Positions 1-7,594 of a stretch of 64,000 nucleotides of DNA are shown here, in pieces. Origin of the DNA: RGIG426 sp045598965. GTDB lineage: Bacteria; Bacillota; Clostridia; Oscillospirales; Acutalibacteraceae. Made by a program: the position numbers and the translations under genes. Where the stretch lies: assembly GCA_045598965.1 (NCBI GenBank), contig JAZRVH010000015.1:1-64000 (forward strand), written 5' to 3'. Below the pieces are notes generated by a model, which made no database searches, was not told where the DNA came from, and worked only from the letters and a program-made list of their open reading frames with translations. How positions within the stretch are numbered: the stretch's first letter is position 1; every line of letters begins with the position of its first letter.

Positions 1-276
1 CACGGTGACGGTTTCGCCCGGGACAATCACGGTGACGGTTTCACCGGGGACGGTCACGGTCACAGTTTCACCGCCGGAACAGACGTGGTCGGCGAATTCC
101 ACCGGCAAATCCGCAATATATTTGCGTAAAACCAACACGTCCTTCATGTTGATGGCACCGTCGCCGTTGCAATCGCCACGAATCTGTTGACCGTCGGTCA
201 AGCCGGAAGCGGAAATCAAAAACAGCGTTGTCAGCATTGTAAAAACCATCAAAACACGAGACGTTCTTTTTTTCAT
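1..276 (-). CDS. Secreted protein with N-terminal dockerin repeat (3' part cut by window edge)
   Basis: Ninety-two residues are visible and the frame is open to base 1, so the gene continues off the window. Residues 1-25 are a signal peptide (MKKRTSR then a hydrophobic stretch). Residues 34-57 are one type I dockerin repeat (GDCNGDGAINMKDVLVLRKY), the calcium-binding half-site that binds cohesins. From residue 68 a run of PGETVTV-type repeats begins, an extracellular linker or stalk. The start is chosen because AAGGATG lies just upstream. Only one dockerin half is seen; a second might lie beyond the edge. The domain after the linker is unknown. Confidence 0.85.
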   Translation of the reverse strand, partial: MKKRTSRVLMVFTMLTTLFLISASGLTDGQQIRGDCNGDGAINMKDVLVLRKYIADLPVEFADHVCSGGETVTVTVPGETVTVIVPGETVTV

Positions 277-315
277 CACGGTTTACACATCCTTAAAATA
301 AAACTATACGAATTT

Positions 316-344
316 ATTATACCGTACATTCTAAAAAATTACAA
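316..344 (-). promoter_or_regulatory. SigA-type promoter of the dockerin gene
   Basis: On the minus strand TTGTAA (339-344) and TATAAT (316-321) are separated by 17 bases, about 40 bases upstream of the start at 276. Confidence 0.7.
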
Positions 345-425
345 GAGATTTCTTTGTCGCCCTCGTAAGATTTTTGCCGAAAAACAAAAAAACGGCGAAA
401 ATTTCAAAAAATTTTCAAAAACCCC

Positions 426-454
426 TTGATTTTTCAAAAATCATCTGCTAAAAT
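426..454 (+). promoter_or_regulatory. SigA-type promoter of rpmB
   Basis: TTGATT (426-431) and TAAAAT (449-454) with 17-base spacing. The leader holds a GC-rich hairpin (GCCCGC/GCGGGC, 473-490) ending seven bases before the ribosome site, which could influence rpmB translation. Confidence 0.6.
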
Positions 455-512
455 GAACAAGTTATTGCGACCGCCCGCTTAAAGGCGGGCAAAATCAAAG
501 GAGGTGCCGACA

Positions 513-701
513 ATGGCAAAATGTGAGGTTTGCGGCAAGTGCGTGCAATTCGGTATTCGTGTTTCCCACTCCCATCGCCGCTCCAACCGTACTTGGAAGC
601 CGAACATCAAACGTGTGAAGATCGTCGAAAACGGAACACCGAAACATGCGTATGTCTGCTCACGCTGCCTTCGCTCCGGTAAGGTTACCCGTGCGGTCTA
701 A
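513..701 (+). CDS. rpmB: 50S ribosomal protein L28
   Basis: Sixty-two residues beginning MAKCEVCGKC, the typical L28 start, with a basic middle (SHSHRRSNRTWKPNIKRV). This is the zinc-binding form: Cys4, Cys7, Cys49 and Cys52 form two CxxC pairs. L28 is part of the large ribosomal subunit. The start at 513 is preferred over an in-frame GTG at 504 because AAAGGAGGTG (497-506) is the ribosome site and overlaps that GTG. The gene is monocistronic, with its own promoter and terminator. Confidence 0.97.
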   Translation: MAKCEVCGKCVQFGIRVSHSHRRSNRTWKPNIKRVKIVENGTPKHAYVCSRCLRSGKVTRAV

Positions 702-718
702 TCGAAACGATTAAAATT

Positions 719-750
719 ACGACAACGGTTTTTTCCGTTGTCGTTTTTTT
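719..750 (+). terminator. Intrinsic terminator after rpmB
   Basis: Ten-base perfect stem (ACGACAACGG/CCGTTGTCGT) with a T6 loop, followed by T7. Confidence 0.9.
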
Positions 751-851
751 ATTTGTTCAAAAAATCTTCCCCGTTCCTTTACAATTCAGACACATTCTGC
801 GGCACATATTCTGTTATACTGAACAGGACCAATAAAAAGGAGAATGTTGCC

Positions 852-1304
852 ATGGCACAATGGATACGGATTGAACAGGATGACGCCGCTTTACTGTCGG
901 TAGTCATGAATGCTTTACAAACAGCCGGCTACTCTGTCGAGCCCGCCGCACCGCCGTTTCTTGAAAATGCAGATATTGCTCTTTCTTGTGCACCGGTTAC
1001 CACCAAAACCGTATCGCTGGGAGAATTCGTGTTAGACCTTGATCGACGGGCAATCGTTTCGGGCGGCGACAAGGACACCCATTTCACGCCCATCGAATGG
1101 GACGTCTTGGTGTTTTTACTGCGTAACTCCCACCGTGCTGTCTCCCGAAGCGAGCTGTTGGACGTGGTGTGGAACTTGCCCGCCGACTCCCGTTCCCGAG
1201 TAGCAGACGATACGGTAAAACGTCTACGCCGCAAACTTCTGTTCAGCTCGGCGGCTATCGAAACCGTTTGGGGCTATGGTTTTCGCCTTGTAGAACGCAA
1301 ATAA
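852..1304 (+). CDS. OmpR/PhoB-type winged-helix DNA-binding protein without an intact receiver domain
   Basis: 150 residues. The C-terminal ~90 residues match the trans_reg_C winged helix of response regulators: a beta hairpin (FVLDLDRRAIVSGG), FTPIEWDVLVFLLRNSHRAVSRSELLDVVW, a recognition helix (DDTVKRLRRKL) and a WGYGFRL wing. The first ~60 residues are too short for a receiver domain and no phospho-acceptor Asp pattern is visible, so control by phosphorylation is doubtful. The start at 852 has AAAAGGAGAA upstream; a TATACT box lies at 815-820. No histidine kinase is adjacent. It probably regulates transcription, but the target is unknown. The next gene is tspO, with only 60 bases between. 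Confidence 0.8.
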   Translation: MAQWIRIEQDDAALLSVVMNALQTAGYSVEPAAPPFLENADIALSCAPVTTKTVSLGEFVLDLDRRAIVSGGDKDTHFTPIEWDVLVFLLRNSHRAVSRSELLDVVWNLPADSRSRVADDTVKRLRRKLLFSSAAIETVWGYGFRLVERK

Positions 1305-1320
1305 CAAAAAACATAAATAA

Positions 1321-1360
1321 AATCCCTCCTTTTCGCATACACTTGTGGCAAAGGGGGATT
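1321..1360 (+). promoter_or_regulatory. Hairpin abutting the tspO start, with GCATA/CACTTGTG loop
   Basis: AATCCCTCCTTT (1321-1332) pairs with AAAGGGGGATT (1350-1360) with one bulge. The loop holds GCATACACT (1335-1343), similar to a mother-cell SigE/SigK -10 box. The 3' arm supplies the only ribosome-site-like sequence, four bases before ATG 1365. A hairpin with the same loop words precedes the amidase gene at 4444. Confidence 0.5.
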
Positions 1361-1364
1361 TTTT

Positions 1365-1877
1365 ATGTTTGTTGAAAGTATTTCACTGCACGGCGGTTCT
1401 AAGCACGGCAACCGTGAAGCCTTTTCGCTTCCCGTTTTTCTCGGATTTGTTCTGGGCACATTGGCATTAGGCGGCGTTGGTGCTCTTCTCGGCGACACCT
1501 CCAACTATCCGGCACTCGTAAGGCCGCCGCTGTCACCGCCCGCCATTGTCTTTCCGATTGTTTGGACAATTTTATATTTGATGATGGGTATCGCCGCCTA
1601 TCTTGTATGGCAAGCGAACGCTACCGAACGCTCAAGTGCATTACGGCTGTATCTTGCCCAACTTCTTGCCAGCGTATTGTGGCCGCTGTTTTTCTTTCGG
1701 CTGGAATGGCGTCTGTTCGCTTTTTTCTGGTTATTGCTGTTGGCGGCACTCGTTTCGCTGACTATGGTCGGCTTTCGTTATCTCTCAAAACCCGCCTTCA
1801 ACCTGCTTATTCCCTACGCTCTGTGGTTGACTTTTGCGGGATATCTTAATTTGGCAACGTATTTCCTCAACGCATAG
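1365..1877 (+). CDS. TspO/MBR (tryptophan-rich sensory) family membrane protein
   Basis: 170 residues with five predicted membrane helices. The family signature follows the first helix: RPPLSPPAIVFPIVWTILYLMMGIAAYLVW, matching the conserved P-x-W-x-F-P-x-V-W-T-x-L-Y core of TspO. Members bind porphyrins and related ligands in the membrane, but their roles in Firmicutes are poorly defined. The N-terminal ~20 residues before the first helix are longer than usual. ATG 1365 directly follows the T-run of a hairpin, so translation may be structurally controlled. A TAG stop is used. It could be co-transcribed with the winged-helix gene or have its own sporulation-type promoter. Confidence 0.85.
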   Translation: MFVESISLHGGSKHGNREAFSLPVFLGFVLGTLALGGVGALLGDTSNYPALVRPPLSPPAIVFPIVWTILYLMMGIAAYLVWQANATERSSALRLYLAQLLASVLWPLFFFRLEWRLFAFFWLLLLAALVSLTMVGFRYLSKPAFNLLIPYALWLTFAGYLNLATYFLNA

Positions 1878-1912
1878 TCTCAAAAAAAATTCGAAAAAAA
1901 CGGAAATTTCTC

Positions 1913-1941
1913 TTGACAATTTCATTACCCCTTGCTATAAT
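1913..1941 (+). promoter_or_regulatory. Consensus SigA promoter of the AEC permease-cca operon
   Basis: TTGACA (1913-1918) and TATAAT (1936-1941) with 17-base spacing, a perfect consensus match. Confidence 0.9.
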
Positions 1942-1950
1942 AAGGGCGTA

Positions 1951-2055
1951 GGCAGAGGGTGGTTCACCCAATGCCGTGATAGATTTTGATAATTTCCCCT
2001 TTTTCGTGTTTTTTCCTTTTCGGCAAAGACTCCGTACTCGGTACGGGGTTTTTGT
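1951..2055 (+). promoter_or_regulatory. Structured leader with intrinsic terminator upstream of the AEC permease (candidate attenuator or riboswitch)
   Basis: A ~130-base leader separates the promoter from the coding start. It contains a hairpin with a GA/AA internal loop (GGCA-GA-GGGTG ... CACCC-AA-TGCC, 1951-1975), a pyrimidine-rich stretch, and a terminator hairpin (ACTCCGTAC/GTACGGGGT, 2029-2049) followed by T5. A terminator between promoter and gene implies conditional read-through. I could not match the aptamer part to a known riboswitch class. Confidence 0.55.
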
Positions 2056-2079
2056 CGTTTATAGGGGTTTTTCGAGGTG

Positions 2080-3039
2080 ATGATTGTGGCGTTGGACATG
2101 GGAAACATCATAAACCAAATGCTCTTGCTGTTTTTGCTGATGGCCGCCGGCTTTGTTGCCAACAAGTGCAAGGTTATGAACGCCGACCTCAACCGTGGAT
2201 TGTCTAAATTGGTGCTGAATATCACGCTCCCCGCCATGGTGCTTGCCGCCGTTCTCAAAGCCGACCATTCCCTTAAAACCTCACAAGTTCTCGTCCTTTT
2301 AGGGGTTGCCGTGGGGTTGTATGCGTTTCTTATCCCGCTCGGCTATCTGTTTACCAAACTGCTGTTTGTCAAATCACAGGACAAGGGCGTTTATCGCTAT
2401 TCCTTTATTTTCGGCAACATCGGGTTTATGGGATTTCCGGTTGTCGCCGCCATCTATGCACAAGATGCCGTTATGGCGGTCTTTTATGCCTCGTTTTTCC
2501 AAATCCCGTTCTGTTTTCTCAACTACACGCTCGGAGTGCATTTGATGGCGGGTGAAGATGCCCCCAAACGTCCCCTGTGGCAGGCGGCACTTCAGCCGGG
2601 TGTCATCGTCCCGCTTGTGGGTCTTGCTCTCTATTTGCTGAACATCTCTATGCCAGAGGTCATCACCGGAACCGCCGACAAGCTCGGCAGTATTACCACC
2701 CCCGCCTCTATGCTGATTATCGGCTCAACCGTGGCGGAAATGCCCTTAAAAAATGTGTTTTCCTCTTGGCGGCTTTATCCGGCAACCCTCATCAAAGTTG
2801 CGGTCATTCCGGCGGCATTTTGGGTGGTGTTGCGGGCATTGCACTTACCGCTTGACCCGCTGATGATCGGCGTGGCGGTGATTATGGCATCTATGCCCAC
2901 CGCCAACAGCTCCACAATGCTCTGTCACACCTACGGCGGTGATGCCAATTTGGCGGCGTCCAGCGTTGTGATTACCACGTTGGCGTCGGTGTTCGGCGTT
3001 CCGCTTCTTGCCTGGTTGCTTCTCGGAGGTGTCGGATGA
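2080..3039 (+). CDS. AEC (auxin efflux carrier) family permease
   Basis: About 319 residues with ten hydrophobic segments, in the AEC layout: an N-terminal bundle (MLLLFLLMAAGFVANKCKVM) with N-L-PxxI-like segments (LVLNITLPAMVLAAV), then an inverted C-terminal bundle ending in MASMPTANSSTMLCHTYGGD. Family members export or import organic acids such as malate or malonate in bacteria; the substrate here is not visible. The start is uncertain: GTG 2077, ATG 2080, GTG 2086 and ATG 2098 are all in frame, and CGAGGTG overlaps the first. It overlaps cca by four bases (ATGA). Control is probably by the leader terminator. Confidence 0.85.
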   Translation: MIVALDMGNIINQMLLLFLLMAAGFVANKCKVMNADLNRGLSKLVLNITLPAMVLAAVLKADHSLKTSQVLVLLGVAVGLYAFLIPLGYLFTKLLFVKSQDKGVYRYSFIFGNIGFMGFPVVAAIYAQDAVMAVFYASFFQIPFCFLNYTLGVHLMAGEDAPKRPLWQAALQPGVIVPLVGLALYLLNISMPEVITGTADKLGSITTPASMLIIGSTVAEMPLKNVFSSWRLYPATLIKVAVIPAAFWVVLRALHLPLDPLMIGVAVIMASMPTANSSTMLCHTYGGDANLAASSVVITTLASVFGVPLLAWLLLGGVG

Positions 3040-4352
3040 ACGCACTTCCGAGTTTTGTTTGTAACGCTATCGACCGTCTGGAGCACGCCGGATTTGAAGC
3101 GGTAGCTGTGGGCGGCTGTGTCCGGGATTTGCTGGCAGATATCCCGCCCCACGACTACGACATTGCCACCGCCGCCACCCCCGATGAAATTTGCCGCATT
3201 TTTGCCGGCGAACGCTTAATCGAGACCGGCATCAAGCACGGCACCGTCACGGTTCTTTTGGACGGCGAACCTTTAGAAATCACCACCTACCGGCAAGACG
3301 GCGTCTATGCTGACGGCCGTCACCCCGACAGCGTCACGTTTTCCCGCCGATTGAAGGATGACCTCTCTCGCCGTGACTTTACCGTCAACGCCATGGCTCT
3401 CCACCCTGTTCACGGTGTCACCGATTTGTTCGGCGGTAAACAAGACCTTGCCGACGGTGTGCTTCGCTGTGTAGGCAATCCGTCTGTTCGCTTTGCGGAG
3501 GATGCGTTACGCATCTTGCGAGGGTTACGCTTTGCCTCCCAACACGGATTTACGATTGAAAGCGAAACCGCCGACGCCCTTCGTGCCGCACGAAAAACGC
3601 TGTCAAACGTCTCTGCCGAACGGATATACGCAGAAATGACCGCTCTGTTGTGCGGCAAGTATGTCACACAAGTATTGTTGCAGTTTCCCGATGTGATTGC
3701 CACCGTCATTCCCGAGTTAAAGGAAGCGGTCGGCTTTTCCCAAAACAATCGCCACCACATCTACACGGTCTATGACCACATCGCCCGAGTGGTCGGCGAG
3801 GTGTCCCCCACTCCCGCATTGCGGTGGGCGGCACTGCTGCACGACTGCGGTAAACCGGCGTGTCAAACCGTCGACTCCGCCGGGGAATTCCATTTTGCCG
3901 GTCACCCGCAGGAAAGTGCCCGTCTCGCCGATAGAGCGTTAACTCGTCTGCGTGCGGACAAGCACACAAAAGAGGCGGTTTTGGAGATTGTCAACCTCCA
4001 CGACTTGCGTACTCCTCCCACGAAAAAAGCCGTTCAACGCCTTTTATCAAGAGTAGGCAAAGACCGTTTCTTCGAGCTGTTGGATATTGCCGCCGCCGAC
4101 CGATCGGCACAAAATCCCGCTTACGCTCCCGCCGAAAAAGCAAGGGAAGATGCGGTACGTGACCTCGCCAACAAGCTCCTCTCCGAGAACGCCTGCCTGA
4201 CGCTTTCCGATTTAGCGGTCTCGGGCGACGATTTGATAAAAGCGGGTATTCCCGCCGGAAAAGAACTGGGCGACACGCTTCACCGTCTTCTCGATTTGGT
4301 GCTGGACGAAAAATGCGAAAACGAGAAAAACGCCTTGTTAAAACATATATAA
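3036..4352 (+). CDS. cca: CCA tRNA nucleotidyltransferase with HD domain
   Basis: 438 residues. The nucleotidyltransferase head has GGCVRD and the metal-binding DxD (HDYDIATAATPDEI), then RRDFTVNAMAL and the RFAEDALRILRGLRFASQHGF neck motif of class II polyA-polymerase/CCA enzymes. The C-terminal half carries an HD-type phosphohydrolase motif (HHIYTVYDHI ... LLHDCGKP). The enzyme adds or repairs the 3' CCA of tRNAs; HD-bearing forms can also trim or repair 2',3'-phosphates. ATG 3036 overlaps the permease stop, showing translational coupling. A strong terminator follows. Confidence 0.93.
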   Translation: MNALPSFVCNAIDRLEHAGFEAVAVGGCVRDLLADIPPHDYDIATAATPDEICRIFAGERLIETGIKHGTVTVLLDGEPLEITTYRQDGVYADGRHPDSVTFSRRLKDDLSRRDFTVNAMALHPVHGVTDLFGGKQDLADGVLRCVGNPSVRFAEDALRILRGLRFASQHGFTIESETADALRAARKTLSNVSAERIYAEMTALLCGKYVTQVLLQFPDVIATVIPELKEAVGFSQNNRHHIYTVYDHIARVVGEVSPTPALRWAALLHDCGKPACQTVDSAGEFHFAGHPQESARLADRALTRLRADKHTKEAVLEIVNLHDLRTPPTKKAVQRLLSRVGKDRFFELLDIAAADRSAQNPAYAPAEKAREDAVRDLANKLLSENACLTLSDLAVSGDDLIKAGIPAGKELGDTLHRLLDLVLDEKCENEKNALLKHI

Positions 4353-4353
4353 A

Positions 4354-4384
4354 AAAACCGCCATCTCTCGATGGCGGTTTTTCA
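4354..4384 (+). terminator. Intrinsic terminator after cca
   Basis: AAACCGCCAT/ATGGCGGTTT stem with a CTCTCG loop and a T-run. Confidence 0.85.
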
Positions 4385-4390
4385 CGTTTG

Positions 4391-4443
4391 TCCCTCTTTT
4401 TGCATAGGCTGTGGTAACACTTGTGCGAAAGAGGGATTTTTTT
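4391..4443 (+). promoter_or_regulatory. Hairpin abutting the amidase start, with GCATA/CACTTGTG loop
   Basis: TCCCTCTTT (4391-4399) pairs perfectly with AAAGAGGGA (4428-4436), followed by T7 and then ATG. The loop contains GCATAGGCT (4402-4410, like a SigE/SigK -10) and CACTTGTG (4418-4425), both shared in order with the hairpin before tspO. The 3' arm doubles as the ribosome site. Confidence 0.5.
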
Positions 4444-5004
4444 ATGAAAATTTTTATTGACCAGGGACACAACCCCCAAAACCCCAATGCGGGAGCCGAG
4501 GGATTTGGGCTCAAAGAACAAGACCTAAACTACGAAATCGGCATTCGCTTAGCGAATCTTCTTGCCGGCAACGAGTTTTTCGATGTGCGGCTCTCCCGTC
4601 CCACACCCACGACCCAACTGGGAAACAGCAACGCAAGCTCCCTTGCCGCACGGGTCAACGCCGCCAACTTGTGGGGAGCAGAGTATTTTATCAGCCTGCA
4701 CTGCAATGCGTCGGTCAACACGGCGGCATCGGGAAGCGAGGCATACGTATACAGCTTGCAAAGCCGTGCTGTCCCGCTCGGCGAGGAAATGCTGAGCGGC
4801 ATTCACGAAACAACCGGATTATCCAACCGTGGAATACGGGTAAATCCGTCTCTTTATGTGCTACGACGCACCAGTATGCCGGCGGTGCTTATGGAAATGG
4901 GATATATCACCAACAGCCGTGACGCTCATCTTTTGGCAACCGACCCGGACGCCTTTGCCCGAGGAATGTACAACGGCATTTTAAGGTTTTTCGGATTGGG
5001 TTAA
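4444..5004 (+). CDS. N-acetylmuramoyl-L-alanine amidase (Amidase_3, CwlD-like)
   Basis: 186 residues. It opens with the first zinc-ligand region (IDQGHNPQNPNAGAEG) and continues with a DLNYEIGIRLA helix (Glu in the active-site position), SLHCNAS (second His) and PAVLMEMGYITN (catalytic Glu), so all zinc and catalytic positions look intact. It cleaves the lactyl-L-alanine bond of peptidoglycan. There is no signal peptide, so it may act during sporulation, be released by lysis, or be exported by an unusual route; the sporulation-like -10 box upstream favours a spore role, as with CwlD. Its stop overlaps the convergent pgeF stop by three bases. Confidence 0.85.
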   Translation: MKIFIDQGHNPQNPNAGAEGFGLKEQDLNYEIGIRLANLLAGNEFFDVRLSRPTPTTQLGNSNASSLAARVNAANLWGAEYFISLHCNASVNTAASGSEAYVYSLQSRAVPLGEEMLSGIHETTGLSNRGIRVNPSLYVLRRTSMPAVLMEMGYITNSRDAHLLATDPDAFARGMYNGILRFFGLG

Positions 5005-5837
5005 TCTTTTGAAAGAGCAATCACGCCCGCAAGGCTCCCCCGCTCACCACCGGTTGCACGGTGAGACCAAAGCAAATCGGGGTAACAACGGGTACAAAGA
5101 TCCCCCACCGTAATGTTTTCGGCAGGAATACCGGCAGAAAGCAAAATCCGTCGATTGATTTCCCACAAATCCACGTGATACTTTCCGTTTTTGTCATCCA
5201 CAACACAGCACGGGTCAAAAAACGGCTTTTCGGCAAACGCCTCGTAAACCGGCAAATCCACCTCAAAACAGCACGGCCCGATAGACGGCCCGACCCCGCA
5301 AAGAATATCTTCCGGGTCACAACCGTACGATTCTTTCATCACCCGCACAACCTCGGCTCCGATAGCGTTGGCGGTTCCACGCCAACCGGAATGTGCCGCC
5401 GCCACCACACGTCGTTTTGGGTCGGCAAAAAACAGCGGCACGCAATCGGCGGTGAGAATCACCAACGGCAGCTCCGGCTCGTTCGTAACAAGAGCGTCCA
5501 CCTCATCATAGGTGCGTTCCCGCATCACGCCGCAACCGGCATCCTCCGACGTAACACATCGTACATTGACGGAATGCGTTTGCCGTGTCATAACACATCG
5601 TTCAACGGGCACTCCCACAGCGGCACAAAACCGACGGTAATTTTCCGCCACGTTTTCTTTCGTGTCGCCACGGGTAAAGCTTAAGTTCATACTTTCAAAA
5701 ATCCCATCGCTGACTCCGCCTAAGCGAGTAGACATTCCGTGTCGCACACAGGATAGCCTCGCCAATGCGGGAAACTCATAAATCAGCACCCCTTCCGTCT
5801 CTTTCGGGTGCAGGGTTTTTGTATTCGGGAGAGTCAT
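5001..5837 (-). CDS. pgeF: Peptidoglycan editing factor PgeF (laccase-domain, YfiH family)
   Basis: 278 residues, full family length. The zinc ligands are present: His88 in RQTHSV, Cys132 in TADCVP and His149 in AAHSGWRGT, with GVGPSIGPCCFEV downstream. Members were long annotated as polyphenol oxidases; they are now linked to purine nucleoside phosphorylase or adenosine deaminase activity and to removing mis-inserted L-Ser from peptidoglycan precursors. GGAGG sits well before ATG 5837. It is convergent with, and overlaps the stop of, a cell-wall amidase, so both neighbours touch wall metabolism. Confidence 0.92.
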   Translation of the reverse strand: MTLPNTKTLHPKETEGVLIYEFPALARLSCVRHGMSTRLGGVSDGIFESMNLSFTRGDTKENVAENYRRFCAAVGVPVERCVMTRQTHSVNVRCVTSEDAGCGVMRERTYDEVDALVTNEPELPLVILTADCVPLFFADPKRRVVAAAHSGWRGTANAIGAEVVRVMKESYGCDPEDILCGVGPSIGPCCFEVDLPVYEAFAEKPFFDPCCVVDDKNGKYHVDLWEINRRILLSAGIPAENITVGDLCTRCYPDLLWSHRATGGERGSLAGVIALSKD

Positions 5838-5912
5838 CGTACAAAACCTCCGTTTCGTTTTCTTTTATCATAACACAAGAAAACCCATTTGTACAGCCAT
5901 TTTCGCCGGGAC

Positions 5913-5941
5913 TTTACAAATTCGATTTTTTATGGTATACT
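5913..5941 (+). promoter_or_regulatory. SigA promoter of the phosphatidyltransferase-like gene
   Basis: TTTACA (5913-5918) and TATACT (5936-5941) with 17-base spacing. Confidence 0.8.
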
Positions 5942-6000
5942 ACATCTACTCTCAATTTCATTGCACCCTATTTGTGCGGAAAAGAAGGAGCGTGTCCTAT

Positions 6001-6643
6001 GCTGAAAAATTGGAAACAAAACCTTGTCGGAATATATAACTACACCATTATTGCCACCTGCTTCACCCTCTTTTTGGGCGTGCTCGGTATCTTTTATTCC
6101 GTAAATGGCTCTCCGCTTGCGGGCGTTATCCTCTTAATGATTTGCGGGCTCATCAGCCTGTTTGACGATAAAATCGCCTCTACAAAAGAACGAAATGCCA
6201 TCGAAAAACGCTACGGTCTTCAGCTTGGCATTTTGGCGGATACAACCGCTTTCGGCTTGCTGCCTATCGCCATTGGCTATGGTTGCGGATTGCGTCAGGT
6301 CGGCATTATTCCCGTAATGGCACTGTACGCCGTGGCGGTGCAAATTCGTCTTTCCTACTTCAACGTGGCACAAGAAGCCCGCTTGCAGCAGGGAGAGCGT
6401 CCTTTCCGCTATTATGAGGGCTTTCCGGTCAACTACATCTCCCTTGTCATCCCGCTGTTTTATCTGTTGCGTGGATTGGTGGGCGACACCGCCTTTATGT
6501 GGCTGTATTTCGTCCTTTTGCTGGGAGCTATCCCCGCCTATCTCCTAAAATTCCGTGTTATCAAGCTCCGCTTTCGTGGGTCGATGGCACTGCTCGGCAT
6601 CGGCTTATTAGAACTGGTGCTGTTGTTCTTGCTCGGAAAATAA
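6001..6643 (+). CDS. CDP-alcohol phosphatidyltransferase-like membrane protein with degenerate catalytic motif
   Basis: 213 residues and about six membrane helices, with the overall layout of clostridial PssA-like enzymes (start LVGIYNYTIIAT, later GFPVNYISLVIP). The family catalytic motif DxxDGxxAR-x8-GxxxDxxxD is altered: Ser53 replaces the first Asp, Asp57 replaces the Gly, Ser61 replaces the Arg, and Gly77 replaces the third Asp. Only Asp56 and Asp81 remain. The fold is clear but normal metal-dependent transfer of a phosphatidyl group looks unlikely. It may be a regulatory paralogue, bind lipid, or have changed chemistry. The start at 6001 follows GAAGGAG; a consensus promoter and a strong terminator frame it as a single gene. 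Confidence 0.75.
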
Positions 6644-6659
6644 TTTTTGTCTCATAATA

Positions 6660-6710
6660 AACGCAGAGTGCGTAAAGGGAAAAGCCCTTACGCACTCTGC
6701 GTTTTTTTAT
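6660..6710. terminator. Bidirectional terminator between convergent genes
   Basis: A 19-base perfect stem (ACGCAGAGTGCGTAAAGGG with its complement) around a short A-rich loop, with T-runs usable on the plus strand. Confidence 0.9.
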
Positions 6711-7588
6711 TTCGCTTCGTCCGGCTCATTTTTCGGCGTTTCCTCTTTCGGCAAGACTTCCGTCAAACGGCGGCGTACCGCCACGTCATCATATAAAACC
6801 TTAACTTGCACTCTGCCCACGTACTTTTTTCCGCAGGAACACGGCATATCCGCACACATCATTCGCCCGGAGTACCGCCATTTGCTTTGACTTTTCAGCG
6901 TTCGTCCGCAGGCGGGACATTGAAATGTCAAGTATTCGGGCTTTACAAGCGGGTTGCCGACGTGAGAGATAAAATGCGGTTTATACAAAAGCCGTTTATA
7001 GAAATCTTCATCCGTTCGCTTCACACATTCCTCAAAGGACGTCCGATCAAAGGTCGCCGCAAAAATGCGGGCGGTCAACTCACTGTCATCCACTGCACGG
7101 TGAGCCTCGAGCCCTTCTAAAGAAATGCCCAGTGCCTCTCCGGCACGGGTCAACCCCATCTGTTGACCGGCAGGTGTATCCGGATCAATGCGGGGCTGAC
7201 AGTATGCCTGTGCATCGGCATAAAAGTGCAAAAACGGGATGCGTTCTCTCTTAAAGAAGAAGCGACAATTCTCCACAAGCACCATTAAATCGGTGTTACT
7301 CCACGTCAGCACCACCGCATCTTTCGGCACAAACACCTTCAAGGCGGCTATTGCCTCCTCAAATGTTCCGCCATCTTCTAAGGTCGATGCTTCGATGCCG
7401 GTCAAATCGGTAACAATATTGGTGATTTTTTTGCTGACAACCGGTTTAATCATAAAATGAAATCGGTCAATTTTTTGCAAATGTTCATCCAGCTTGGTAG
7501 CACCGATTTCGATGATCTCGTTAAAATAGCCGTGTGCCCGCTTGGAGTATGAGCCATTCCATTCGAGGTCCATCAATACGTACTGCAT
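6707..7588 (-). CDS. DEDDh-type 3'-5' exonuclease (KapD/sporulation-inhibitor-like) with zinc ribbon
   Basis: 293 residues. The exonuclease core has ExoI Asp-x-Glu (LMDLEWNG), a NxDLMVLVENCRFF ExoII segment and the ExoIII HRAVDDSELTARIF motif. A C-terminal extension carries four cysteines arranged as a zinc ribbon (CPACGRTL and, after ~20 residues, CADMPCSCGKKY), which suggests nucleic-acid binding. It would remove nucleotides from DNA or RNA 3' ends; the actual substrate is unknown. It is the last gene behind alaS and the HIT gene, six bases after the latter, and so may be expressed under the alanine T-box. Confidence 0.82.
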   Translation of the reverse strand: MQYVLMDLEWNGSYSKRAHGYFNEIIEIGATKLDEHLQKIDRFHFMIKPVVSKKITNIVTDLTGIEASTLEDGGTFEEAIAALKVFVPKDAVVLTWSNTDLMVLVENCRFFFKRERIPFLHFYADAQAYCQPRIDPDTPAGQQMGLTRAGEALGISLEGLEAHRAVDDSELTARIFAATFDRTSFEECVKRTDEDFYKRLLYKPHFISHVGNPLVKPEYLTFQCPACGRTLKSQSKWRYSGRMMCADMPCSCGKKYVGRVQVKVLYDDVAVRRRLTEVLPKEETPKNEPDEAK

Positions 7589-7594
7589 GCGGAT

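Noticed and set aside
1..75. Tandem short repeats suggesting a CRISPR or VNTR
   Set aside because: On the minus strand they are in frame and encode PGETVTV linker repeats of a secreted protein; there are no spacers.
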